Counted from the first letter of the stretch, positions 1-6,476 are shown. The stretch: 17,166 bases of DNA from an uncultured Collinsella sp. (GCA_902496945.1 CABVDE010000039.1:1-17166), one strand, 5' to 3'. The notes: generated by a model from the sequence alone, not told the origin. A program made the numbers and translations.

Positions 1-962
1 CCATTACGTTTGTGACTGAGCAGGACGTGGATGAGTTCTACGAGATCGAGAAGCTCATGGACAAGACGGCTGACATCTACGAGGCCGGCGACCTGCATGT
101 GGGCCCCAACCCGCCCGCCGTCGATCCCGAGCGCGACCCTGCGGCCTTTAAGGTGAAGAAGAAGACCAAGCGCGGCAAGTCCAAGAGCAAGAAGAAGCTT
201 GAGCAGGCACGTCGCGACGGCAAGCGCAACGGCGATGACTACGGCGATGTGGCCGGTCGTTCCAACCGCGGTCGCGACGAGCGTCGCGGCGACGGCGAGC
301 GTCCGAGCCGTTCCAAGCGCGGCGGCAAGACCCGCGTGCGCGAGGGCGTTCAGGCTCGCGTGGACGAGGCTGTTGAGAGCGTGGCCCGCGAGGTGGCTGC
401 CGAGGAGCGTGCTGGCGCTGCCGAGCAGGTCCCGCGAGGCAACCGTGCCGAGCGCCGTGCCAAGCAGTTCCAGGGCGAGGCGCATCGCCGTCGCCGCGAG
501 GACGAGGACCGCGGCGGTCGTCGCCGTGTTGAGCGCGAGGACGAGGGCCGTGGCTCGCGCGGCGGCAAGCGTGGCTCGGGTCGCGATGGCGAGCGCGGTG
601 GACGTGATGAGCGTCGCGGTGGTGAGGGCCGTGGTGAACGTGGCACCCGCAGCGGTGAGTCCCGTGGCGGCAAGCGCTTTGATGAGCGCGGGGGCCGCGG
701 CGGCGCCGGTCGTTCGAATGAGTCGCGCGATCGTCGCGACCCGCGTGCCAGCCGCGATCGTCGCGATGACTGGCGTAACTACGACGACACCCGCGAGGAG
801 CGCCGTGGCGGCTATCGCGGCGGACGTGGCGGCAACCAGGCCGGTTCCCGTGGCGGCCGCGCCGGCGGTCGCGATAACCGTGGCAGCTATGGCAACAGCC
901 GCGGCGGCAAGCGCGGCGGCAGCTCCCGTCGTCCCGGTGACGGCGGCGGCAAGCGCAAGTAA
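1..962 (+). CDS. DEAD-box ATP-dependent RNA helicase, C-terminal part (5' truncated)
   Basis: The frame is already open at the window edge and reads I-T-F-V-T-E-Q-D-V-D-E-F from base 3. This matches the stretch just after motif VI of DEAD-box helicases, so the GTG at 12 is not a real start and the catalytic core lies upstream. The first 60 or so residues are the end of the helicase C domain. The rest, over 250 residues, is a low-complexity tail. It starts with Lys-rich runs (KVKKKTKRGKSKSKKK) and becomes dominated by Arg, Gly, Asp and Glu with many RGG/GGR units. Such tails in the RhlE/CsdA type bind RNA non-specifically and help with ribosome assembly and RNA decay at low temperature. The reading ends in TAA 34 bases before a strong terminator, so this is the last gene of its transcript. 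The family call rests only on the C-terminal end; the subfamily cannot be fixed. Confidence 0.8.
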   Translation, partial: ITFVTEQDVDEFYEIEKLMDKTADIYEAGDLHVGPNPPAVDPERDPAAFKVKKKTKRGKSKSKKKLEQARRDGKRNGDDYGDVAGRSNRGRDERRGDGERPSRSKRGGKTRVREGVQARVDEAVESVAREVAAEERAGAAEQVPRGNRAERRAKQFQGEAHRRRREDEDRGGRRRVEREDEGRGSRGGKRGSGRDGERGGRDERRGGEGRGERGTRSGESRGGKRFDERGGRGGAGRSNESRDRRDPRASRDRRDDWRNYDDTREERRGGYRGGRGGNQAGSRGGRAGGRDNRGSYGNSRGGKRGGSSRRPGDGGGKRK

Positions 963-995
963 CACACGCGTCGCGCGGTAAGGCGAGGCGAGTTT

Positions 996-1029
996 GGGCC
1001 CCGAGCAGACTATGCTCGGGGCCCTTTTT
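996..1029 (+). terminator. Rho-independent terminator after the helicase gene
   Basis: Perfect 12-bp stem (996-1007 with 1013-1024, left arm GGGCCCCGAGCA), 5-base loop, then five T (1025-1029). It begins 34 bases after the helicase stop codon. Confidence 0.92.
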
Positions 1030-1099
1030 GTGGGCGCAGTTTGAGGTGGGCCGGCCCCCTCACGAAAAAGCACGGAGGCGGTCGCGGCAAGAGATGTGG

Positions 1100-1286
1100 G
1101 TTATCGGCTTAGTTGGAGATTCGCGTATGCGGGGTTCTGGCATAGACGGAGAACGTGAAGCTCCCTACTGACGCACGGTGGCCGCAGTGCCCGGGCGGAC
1201 ACACTCGGGATTCCGCCCGCTGCCTGGCGCCCTTGCCGCCACCCGGCTTCCACGCTCGCATTGTTCTGGATGCGGGCGTGTTTTTT
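1100..1286 (+). ncRNA. Candidate structured small RNA ending in a terminator
   Basis: Nested complementary segments can fold this stretch into one long hairpin. CGTGAAGC (1154-1161) pairs with GCTTCCACG (1246-1254, one bulge), GGTGGC (1177-1182) with GCCACC (1238-1243), and CGGGCGGA (1192-1199) with TCCGCCCG (1212-1219). The outermost pairing competes with the terminator stem that starts at 1251. The roughly 190-base length and rod-like fold recall 6S-type RNA, but I see no 6S consensus and no resemblance to RNase P RNA, tmRNA or SRP RNA. The 5' end is a guess; I found no good promoter. It could also be an orphaned leader of a lost gene. Confidence 0.35.
1251..1286 (+). terminator. Rho-independent terminator in the intergenic region
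   Basis: An 11-bp stem (1251-1261 with 1270-1280, left arm CACGCTCGCAT, one G-T wobble) has an 8-base loop and is followed by six T (1281-1286). No gene lies between it and the terminator at 996, so it implies a separate short transcript from about 1030-1250. Confidence 0.75.
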
Positions 1287-1403
1287 CACGGCACGCACGG
1301 GTCCCCCGGGGCGCGCCGTGCATTTTCGGGAGTTTTCAGCAAGCCGGGGTGGCTGCATACGCGCCTGAAGCGTTTATTTGAGCTCGCGAGATCCCTCGAC
1401 GGG

Positions 1404-1474
1404 CGTTTTGGGTTGGCGGACGGGGCCCGGCGCGGCGATAACGCGCGTTTCGCGCCGCACCGGGCCCCAAAGCG
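1404..1474 (+). other. Long GC-rich stem with an overlapping alternative stem
   Basis: GGGGCCCGG plus CGCGGCG (1422-1437) pairs with 1453-1468 over 16 positions with one mismatch; the 15-base loop is itself partly self-complementary. CGTTTTGGG (1404-1412) can instead pair with CCCAAAGCG (1466-1474) over 9 positions with one wobble, using three bases of the main stem. Mutually exclusive stems of this kind occur in RNA switches and attenuators, and a terminator follows at 1571. Chance is possible in such GC-rich DNA. Confidence 0.4.
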
Positions 1475-1570
1475 ATGCCGGTCGCGCGGCGTCCCCGATT
1501 CGCGGCGCCGCCGGTGGGGGCCGCGATGCTGAAAACTCCGGTTTTTGCACGGTCCAAGCGGGGGTACGTT

Positions 1571-1599
1571 GGGACGGGAAGGGGCGTCCCCGTCTTTTT
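1571..1599 (+). terminator. Second intergenic rho-independent terminator
   Basis: GGGACG (1571-1576) pairs with CGTCCC (1585-1590); alternatively GACGGG (1573-1578) pairs with CCCGTC (1589-1594). Five T follow (1595-1599). It closes whatever transcript covers about 1330-1570. Confidence 0.6.
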
Positions 1600-1762
1600 A
1601 TGCATGGCACAAGCGAAAATATGCAAGACAATAGGGCGCCATGCGTCGGATGCCCAGATTGGGCGCGTCATACGCCGACGTTCGCCGCGTCCCTTCCGCG
1701 CCGTGCGCGAATCAAAAGGCGAGGGCAGTTATGGGCGTGCGTGCGGTCCTGCTGACGGCGGG

Positions 1763-1900
1763 GTTGCAGTGGAGCTTGCGCTTGCCGTGGGCGATCGCGC
1801 GCCCTGGGCGCCGGCGCTCGACGGCCGCATGCTCCTGCTTGCCACACACGATGCCGCTGACGCTCGGGCCCTCAATATCTCGGACATCATCACGCTCTAA
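1763..1900 (+). pseudogene. Probable C-terminal remnant of an ABC-transporter ATP-binding protein
   Basis: The last 45 codons of an open frame ending in TAA at 1898-1900 read V-A-V-E-L-A-L, then L-D-G-R-M-L-L-L-A-T-H-D-A-A-D-A-R-A-L, then S-D-I-I-T-L. This resembles the H-loop end of ABC ATPases, where a hydrophobic strand runs into THD, followed by an E/D-A-x-x-L helix and a final I-x-x-L strand. Third codon positions are mostly G or C, as in real genes here. Upstream in the same frame there is no Walker A, signature (LSGGQ) or Walker B motif, so only the tail could survive. The start given is the rough limit of resemblance, not a start codon. This is a motif-level reading of a short segment and could be coincidence. 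Confidence 0.35.
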
Positions 1901-1919
1901 ATACTACTTAGCAACAAAA

Positions 1920-1949
1920 TGATCCGTATTTCTCCGTCCCCATGAGGTC
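1920..1949. repeat. Copy 1 of a 30-bp direct repeat
   Basis: This 30-base segment begins TGATCCGT and contains CTCCGTCCCCATG. It matches the segment at 2318-2347 at 26 of 30 positions in the same orientation. In this copy the terminal inverted bases (TGATCC ... GGATCA in copy 2) are degenerate on the right. It lies 20 bases after the stop of the ABC-like remnant. Confidence 0.75.
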
Positions 1950-1956
1950 GGGTATG

Positions 1957-2000
1957 GTATTCTATCTGCGGGGGTAATACTTAAGAATACAAAGTAATAC
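1957..2000. promoter_or_regulatory. Phased NAATAC array and inverted repeat upstream of the antitoxin gene
   Basis: TAATAC, GAATAC and TAATAC occur at 1975, 1985 and 1995, exactly 10 bp apart, so they lie on one face of the helix. GTATTCT at 1957-1963 is the inverted match of AGAATAC at 1984-1990. Antitoxins of the RelB/DinJ type usually bind such repeats in their own promoter region; assigning this array to that role is inference. Confidence 0.45.
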
Positions 2001-2022
2001 CAACGCCGTAGAAACAAACTCC

Positions 2023-2081
2023 AGATGCGGGCCAATCGGGTTGCCTTCACAGCCCGTCGCCCAGCCGCGTGGCCCGCATCT
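2023..2081 (+). promoter_or_regulatory. Hairpin leader of the antitoxin gene
   Basis: AGATGCGGGCCA (2023-2034) and TGGCCCGCATCT (2070-2081) form a perfect 12-bp inverted repeat. Inside it, CGGGTT (2037-2042) can pair with AGCCCG (2051-2056, one wobble). The structure ends 25 bases before the ribosome site at 2106-2110. It has no T run, so it is not a terminator; a role in mRNA stability or translation is possible. Confidence 0.45.
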
Positions 2082-2115
2082 ATCCACACCACCGTCGTTT
2101 CAAAAAGGAAGCGCC

Positions 2116-2316
2116 ATGGCAGAACACATGACCCCGGTTGTCGCGAAGGTCTTGCCCGAGGAAAAGGCGGCCTTCGCGGCGGCAACCCAGCTCGTAGGCA
2201 CCACGCCGTCCAACGCCATCCGCATGTTTATCGCTGCGTTTAATCGTTGCGGCACCTTTCCGTTCGACATTTCGCCCAGCGGGGCCTTTGGCACTGCGCC
2301 CGATTCTCATCAATAA
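2116..2316 (+). CDS. Orphan RelB/DinJ-family antitoxin-like protein
   Basis: This is a 66-residue protein. The ATG at 2116 is chosen because AAAAAGGAAG sits just upstream; an in-frame ATG at 2041 lies inside the leader hairpin. Residues 9-40 fit the DinJ/RelB ribbon-helix-helix: a short strand (VVAKVLPEEK), a helix with A-A-A-T-Q-L-V-G-T-T-P-S-N-A-I-R-M-F, then the typical continuation with F-P-F-D. Such proteins neutralise a YafQ/RelE-type mRNA interferase and repress their own promoter. No toxin gene lies next to it: after the stop come a repeat copy and the CPBP protease gene, and upstream is non-coding. It may be a solitary regulator, a relic of a toxin-antitoxin pair, or an antitoxin acting on a toxin elsewhere. 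Confidence 0.75.
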   Translation: MAEHMTPVVAKVLPEEKAAFAAATQLVGTTPSNAIRMFIAAFNRCGTFPFDISPSGAFGTAPDSHQ

Positions 2317-2317
2317 G

Positions 2318-2348
2318 TGATCCGTTTTCCTCCGTCCCCATGGGATCA
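2318..2348. repeat. Copy 2 of the 30-bp direct repeat, with terminal inverted bases
   Basis: This copy matches 1920-1949 at 26 of 30 positions. Its ends are inverted (TGATCC at 2318-2323, GGATCA at 2343-2348), so it can form a small hairpin. It starts two bases after the antitoxin stop codon. The two copies enclose the antitoxin gene with its regulatory region. Confidence 0.75.
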
Positions 2349-2367
2349 GCTCTCTGCTGAGTTGTGG

Positions 2368-2394
2368 TAGAACTAGGGAACGGTTTTGAGGAGG
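2368..2394 (+). promoter_or_regulatory. Possible extended -10 and ribosome site for the CPBP gene
   Basis: TAGAAC at 2368-2373 is preceded by TGG, as in extended -10 boxes; no -35 is evident. GAGGAGG at 2388-2394 lies 5 bases before the ATG at 2400 and decides that start over the earlier in-frame GTG at 2364. Confidence 0.35.
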
Positions 2395-2399
2395 TTGGC

Positions 2400-3311
2400 A
2401 TGCTCAATGCGATGATTTGGGCGCTTGCCTGTTTTGGCGTTGTCGCTGCCGATATAGCCCTGAGCGTGGTTCTGTTTTCTGTTCTCGATGCCGTGTCGGT
2501 GCTGACGGGCTATCCGATCGACAATCTCGAAATCCAAGGGTTCCAGGCTGCCGCTCAGACGGCGTCGTTTTTGATGGCGCTGCTGTGGTGGCGTTATCTG
2601 TGGCCGCGCTCGTTTATGGCACGCTGGCAGGGCGAGCGTCCGCTTGGCGGGGGAGCGCGTGGGGCGTGGAAACGCATCGCCTGCGTTATCGTGATCGGTC
2701 TTGCCCTGCAGGTGGTCGTTGGCTACGTGACCGACGCTGTACTGTCGCTGTTGCCCGAGGCGGCGGCCGATTACAGTGAACTTGTCGAGGAAACAGGCTT
2801 GGGCGACACGAGCTATCTGGCCGTCCTGACCACGGTGCTTGGCGCTCCGTTTTGCGAGGAGCTGCTGGTGCGCGGTATCATTTTTGAGTTTTCGCTCCGA
2901 GCGTTTAATCCGCAGTGCCGCCCACTTTGGAAGCGCCGGCGTCGTGCGGGTGCGCAGGACGGCGCCATGGTGCCCTGGGCGGCTCCGAGCACGTGGGGTA
3001 TCGCCGCGGCGGTCGTGCTGCAGGCGGCGATCTTCGGTTTTATGCACATGAACTGGGTGCAGGGCTGCTATGCGGGCGCTGCCGGCCTCATTTTTGGCTG
3101 GGTGCTCGTGACGACCGGAAAGCTCCGCTACACGATCCTGCTGCACTTTGCCTTTAACGCCGGGTCGTATCTCATGACGTTGCTCTGGTTTGTGAACACG
3201 CCGTTCGATGTGGCAATTACGGTCGCTATCGCTGGCGTCATCCTCGTTGAGGCAATGCGCTCACTGCGCCACGCGTGTGGGATGGACGCAGCGAGCGCGC
3301 CGCTGCCCTAG
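2400..3311 (+). CDS. CPBP-family intramembrane metalloprotease (Abi/CAAX protease-like)
   Basis: This 303-residue, very hydrophobic protein has about eight membrane segments. The three CPBP motifs are present in order: E-E-L-L-V-R (153-158, the EExxxR motif), F-G-F-M-H (212-216, FxxxH) and H-F-A-F-N (249-253, HxxxN). In the family these glutamates and histidines form the in-membrane active site that cleaves prenylated or other membrane substrates; bacterial members often process peptides, and some are linked to bacteriocin self-immunity or phage exclusion. The substrate cannot be told here. A basic loop (KRRRRAGAQDG, about 178-188) separates motifs 1 and 2. It is preceded by the repeat-flanked antitoxin and converges on ygiQ, with the two stop codons overlapping. 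It appears to be a single-gene transcript. Confidence 0.88.
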   Translation: MLNAMIWALACFGVVAADIALSVVLFSVLDAVSVLTGYPIDNLEIQGFQAAAQTASFLMALLWWRYLWPRSFMARWQGERPLGGGARGAWKRIACVIVIGLALQVVVGYVTDAVLSLLPEAAADYSELVEETGLGDTSYLAVLTTVLGAPFCEELLVRGIIFEFSLRAFNPQCRPLWKRRRRAGAQDGAMVPWAAPSTWGIAAAVVLQAAIFGFMHMNWVQGCYAGAAGLIFGWVLVTTGKLRYTILLHFAFNAGSYLMTLLWFVNTPFDVAITVAIAGVILVEAMRSLRHACGMDAASAPLP

Positions 3312-5455
3312 TTGCGGCGTCCGCCTCCGTTGGCGCCCTGTCGTCCCTGGGCCGCACGGTTGCGTCCGGCGGTGTTCTGCGCACGCGACATGCCGCCGTG
3401 CCCCTTGCTGCCCTTGGGGCCCTTGCCGGCACCACCGTGGGCCCTGCCGCCCTTCTTGCCGGTGCCATGCCCGCCGCCAGCAGACGTCTCGCCCGGGCGT
3501 GGCGGCACGGGGCGAATCAGGCAATGCTTGGCGTAGCCGATCAGGTCACGACGGCCGGCCTTTTCCAGTGCCTCGCGCACGAGCTTGTAGTTCTCGGGTT
3601 TGCGGTATTGAATCAGCGCGCGCTGCATGGCCTTCTCGTGCGGGTCGCGCGCCACATAGATCGGCTCCATGGTGCGCGGATCCACGCCGGTGTAGTACAT
3701 GCAGGTCGACATGGTGGACGGGGTGGGGTAGAAGTCCTGCACCTGTTCGGGCATGTAGCCCATGTCGCGCACGGCCTCGGCAAGGTCCACGGCTTCCTTC
3801 ATGGTTGAGCCGGGATGGCTCGAAATCAGATACGGTACTACGTACTGCTTGAGTCCATACTCGCGGTTCAGGCGCTCAAATTTGCGGCAGAACGCATCGT
3901 AGACGGCTCGGCTCGGCTTGCCCATCACAGAGAGCACCGCGTCGCTCACATGCTCGGGTGCCACGCGTAGCTGGCCCGAGACATGGTGCTCCAGCAGCTC
4001 GCGTAAAAACTCGTCCGAGGCATCGGCCATGGTGTAGTCAAAGCGGATGCCGCTACGCACGAAGACCTTTTTGACGCCCGGCAGCTGGCGCAGGTCGCGC
4101 AACAGCTGCGTGTAGCCGCTCTCGTCGACCACCATGTTCTTACACACGCTCGGCCACAGGCAGCGCTTGTTCTTGCATACGCCGTGCTTGAGCTGCTTGT
4201 CGCAGGCAGGGCGGCTAAAGTTGGCCGTCGGTCCTCCCACGTCGTTGATGTAGCCCTTAAACTCGGGATCGCGCGTGAGCAGCTCGGCCTCGCGCATGAT
4301 CGAATCGTGGCTGCGCATCTGCAGCACGCGGCCCTGGTGGAAGGTGAGCGCGCAAAACGAGCACTCGCCAAAACAGCCGCGGTTGGAGCTGATCGAAAAC
4401 TTGATCTCGGCAAAGGCCGGCACGCCGCCCGCCGCGTCGTAGTCGGGATGCCAATCGCGTGCGTAGGGGAGTTCGGCCACCTCGTCCATCTCGTCGGTGG
4501 TGAGCGTCGCCGATGGCGGGTTCTGCACCACATAGACGCTGTTGGGGTAGGGCTCTACCAGGCGATGCCCGGTGATGGGGTCCATATTCTGCTGCTGCAC
4601 GTTAAAGCTGCGCGCGTAGTTGAGCTTGTCGGCGGCAAGATCGTCCCAGCTGGGCAGCAGGTCGTAGTCGTAGACCTCGTCGAGCGAGCTCGTGCGGTAG
4701 ACGGTACCGTTGATATAGGTAATCTGATCGACGGGCAGTCCCGCGTCGAGCGCATCGGCGATCTCGACGATCGCGTGCTCGCCCATGCCGTAGATGAGGA
4801 TGTCGGCGCCCGAGTCGAGCAGTACCGAGCGCTTGAGCGTGTCCTGCCAGTAATCGTAGTGGGCCAAGCGACGTAGGCTTGCCTCGATGCCACCGATAAT
4901 GATGGGGGCATCCTTAAACGTCTGGCGGATGAGATTTCCGTAGACCGTGACGGCTCGGTTGGGGCGGTGACCCTCCTCGCCGCCGGGGGTATAGGCGTCG
5001 GTGTGGCGGCGGTGCTTGGTCACCGAATAGTGGTTGACCATGGAGTCCATGTTGCCGGCACTGACGAGAAAGCCCAGGCGCGGCTCGCCGAGCACGGTGA
5101 TGCTGGCGGGATCGGTCCAGTCGGGCTGGCAGATGATGCCCACCTTGTAGCCATGAGCGTCGAGTACGCGGCTGATGATGGCCATACCAAAGCTGGGGTG
5201 GTCCACGTAGGCGTCGCCGCAGATGTAGACAAAGTCGCACTGGTCCCAGCCGCGTGCATCCATGTCGGCGCGACTGACGGGTAGGAACTTATCGCGGCCC
5301 GGACGCCAGGGGCGTGAGGGCGCTGCCTGGGTGTGCGCGGCCCGGGTGGCGGGGGCGGCCGTGACCTGCGCCTTACCGCCGCGCTTTTGCTGCTGGCCCT
5401 GTTTGCCCTGCTGACTGCGCTGGTTATTCTGAGCGTGCTGAGGCTTTTTTGCCAC
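3308..5455 (-). CDS. ygiQ: YgiQ-family radical SAM protein
   Basis: The protein has 715 residues. The start is a GTG at 5455, chosen because GGGAGG lies four bases upstream; the open frame runs further to 5641 without another ribosome site. Residues 1-50 are Gln/Lys/Ala-rich and low in complexity. The Radical_SAM_N-type region begins around residue 55 (RDKFLPVSRADM). The radical SAM cluster motif C-F-G-E-C-S-F-C is at 361-368. A second cysteine group typical of YgiQ follows at 418, 427, 432 and 438. A DUF3362-like C-terminal segment (about 560-648, containing Y-P-T-P-S-T-M-S-T) is followed by a 67-residue Gly/Lys/Arg-rich tail. The family is widespread but its reaction is not established. The basic tail resembles that of the helicase at the window start and may bind RNA, which is inference. 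Confidence 0.93.
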   Translation of the reverse strand: MAKKPQHAQNNQRSQQGKQGQQQKRGGKAQVTAAPATRAAHTQAAPSRPWRPGRDKFLPVSRADMDARGWDQCDFVYICGDAYVDHPSFGMAIISRVLDAHGYKVGIICQPDWTDPASITVLGEPRLGFLVSAGNMDSMVNHYSVTKHRRHTDAYTPGGEEGHRPNRAVTVYGNLIRQTFKDAPIIIGGIEASLRRLAHYDYWQDTLKRSVLLDSGADILIYGMGEHAIVEIADALDAGLPVDQITYINGTVYRTSSLDEVYDYDLLPSWDDLAADKLNYARSFNVQQQNMDPITGHRLVEPYPNSVYVVQNPPSATLTTDEMDEVAELPYARDWHPDYDAAGGVPAFAEIKFSISSNRGCFGECSFCALTFHQGRVLQMRSHDSIMREAELLTRDPEFKGYINDVGGPTANFSRPACDKQLKHGVCKNKRCLWPSVCKNMVVDESGYTQLLRDLRQLPGVKKVFVRSGIRFDYTMADASDEFLRELLEHHVSGQLRVAPEHVSDAVLSVMGKPSRAVYDAFCRKFERLNREYGLKQYVVPYLISSHPGSTMKEAVDLAEAVRDMGYMPEQVQDFYPTPSTMSTCMYYTGVDPRTMEPIYVARDPHEKAMQRALIQYRKPENYKLVREALEKAGRRDLIGYAKHCLIRPVPPRPGETSAGGGHGTGKKGGRAHGGAGKGPKGSKGHGGMSRAQNTAGRNRAAQGRQGANGGGRRN

Positions 5456-5486
5456 GATTCCTCCCGGTGTTTGTATGCTGCACGTA

Positions 5487-5526
5487 ATTGTAACCAGTCT
5501 TTTTGGAACGGGGCTAAAAAGACTGG
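5487..5526 (-). promoter_or_regulatory. Probable ygiQ -10 box next to an 11-bp inverted repeat
   Basis: On the minus strand TACAAT (plus bases 5487-5492) is a good -10 box, 32 bases before the ygiQ GTG. Immediately upstream is a perfect inverted repeat: CCAGTCTTTTT (5494-5504) and AAAAAGACTGG (5516-5526), spaced by 11 bases. It occupies the place of the -35 box, where no TTGACA-like sequence is seen. This suggests an operator, although a terminator-like hairpin cannot be excluded. Confidence 0.45.
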
Positions 5527-5723
5527 TGGAGTACATGAGCTGGCGGATCGGCGCGTCGATGCGGGTGTCGGCGCTTCTCCCGCCGTTTGTTTCCAGACTG
5601 TGTATCCCCGTGTCGAAGGGGTCGTCTCGCGCGCACGCCATGTTGTCAATGGGTTACAGTATGAATGGCGGCAATGTCTCCGCCAACGCACGAGAGGGTC
5701 GTCAACAAGGAGGATGTACGACG

Positions 5724-6440
5724 ATGCAGCGTGCCAAACAGATATCGGAGTCCATCGAGCTGGGCATCATCCTGGCGCTCGCCGGTGGCTTTATGGACGT
5801 TTATTCGTACATTGGGCGCGACCATGTTTTCGCCAACGCGCAGACGGGCAACATCCTGCTCGTGGGCGTGAGCATCTCGGAGGGCAACTGGGCACTGGCG
5901 GGACGTTATTTCTTCCCCGTGGTGTCGTTTGCCGCGGGTATTATGCTTGCCGATCTGGTGCACGAGCGGTTTGGCAGCGTGATCCACTGGCGCCAGGTGA
6001 CGGTATTCTTCGAAGCGGCCATCTTGCTGGGCGTGAGCTTTATCCCCGGCGGCGGATACAACCTTCTCGCCAACTGTCTCACGTCGTTTGCCTGCGGTAT
6101 GCAGGTCGAGAGTTTCCGCAAAATTCATGGTCACGGCATTGCCACGACCATGTGCATCGGCAATCTGCGCAATGCGCTGCAAAACGTTGACGACTACATC
6201 ATCACCCACAAGCGCGGCTTTTTGGAGAACGGCCTGCTGTACTTTGGTGTGATCTTTACCTTTGTGTTTGGCGCCGTGTTGGGCAACTGGTGTATTGAGC
6301 GCATGGGCCTGCACGCCATTGCGGTGGCGAGCGTGCTGCTATTTATTGCGTTTGCCATCATGTTCATCGACCGTGAACGCGACTTGCGTTTTCGCTGGAA
6401 GGTTGCGGCCGAGGCTTGGAAAGAGGGCTGTCGAAAGTAG
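5724..6440 (+). CDS. YoaK/DUF1275-family membrane protein
   Basis: The protein has 238 residues. The ATG at 5724 follows AAGGAGG (5707-5713) at 10 bases; an ATG at 5714 is out of frame. It begins with a polar stretch and then G-G-F-M-D-V-Y-S-Y-I (22-31) and F-A-N-A-Q-T-G-N-I (36-44), the signature of the YoaK family, followed by about six hydrophobic segments and a charged C-terminus (DRERDLRFRWK). The family is thought to be transport-related, but no substrate is known. It diverges from ygiQ across 268 bases and is followed within 8 bases by a palindromic repeat that may also end its transcript. Nothing looks truncated. Confidence 0.85.
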   Translation: MQRAKQISESIELGIILALAGGFMDVYSYIGRDHVFANAQTGNILLVGVSISEGNWALAGRYFFPVVSFAAGIMLADLVHERFGSVIHWRQVTVFFEAAILLGVSFIPGGGYNLLANCLTSFACGMQVESFRKIHGHGIATTMCIGNLRNALQNVDDYIITHKRGFLENGLLYFGVIFTFVFGAVLGNWCIERMGLHAIAVASVLLFIAFAIMFIDRERDLRFRWKVAAEAWKEGCRK

Positions 6441-6447
6441 GGCAGGA

Positions 6448-6476
6448 TGTGACAAAGGGACTGTCCCTTTGTCACA
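6448..6476. repeat. Palindromic intergenic element, GTGACAAAGGGAC type
   Basis: The arms at 6448-6461 and 6463-6476 are perfect reverse complements around a single T (arm TGTGACAAAGGGAC). It starts 8 bases after the yoaK-like stop and lies between convergent genes. Both arms contain an AAAGGGAC/GTCCCTTT core that recurs, slightly altered, at 10001-10067. It may act as a terminator for either side, although the T run is only three. Confidence 0.75.

Larger units (their letters stand above)
1030..2115. other. Long stretch without an intact gene, rich in inverted repeats
   Basis: About 1.1 kb lies between the helicase terminator and the antitoxin start. Several open frames cross it on both strands, but none has a convincing ribosome site, family resemblance, or a composition unlike the others; most are Arg/Ala/Pro-rich frames expected in GC-rich non-coding DNA. 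What can be seen: an extended hairpin with a terminator (about 1100-1286), a second hairpin at 1295-1321, a long stem at 1422-1468, another terminator at 1571-1599, a probable ABC ATPase remnant at 1763-1900, a repeat copy at 1920-1949, a phased operator-like array at 1957-2000 and a leader hairpin at 2023-2081. These are listed separately. Confidence 0.6.

Noticed and set aside
1100..1286. RNase P RNA, tmRNA, SRP RNA, T-box or TPP riboswitch
   Set aside because: The conserved sequence signatures of these families are not visible; only the fold and terminator support an RNA.
2317..2399. Search for a toxin gene partner of the antitoxin
   Set aside because: Only a repeat copy and the next gene's promoter lie here; no YafQ/RelE-like frame is found on either side.
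3462..3510. Possible terminator or repeat in the GC-rich end of ygiQ
   Set aside because: The repetitive look comes from Gly/Lys/Arg-rich tail codons and the reading frame is continuous.
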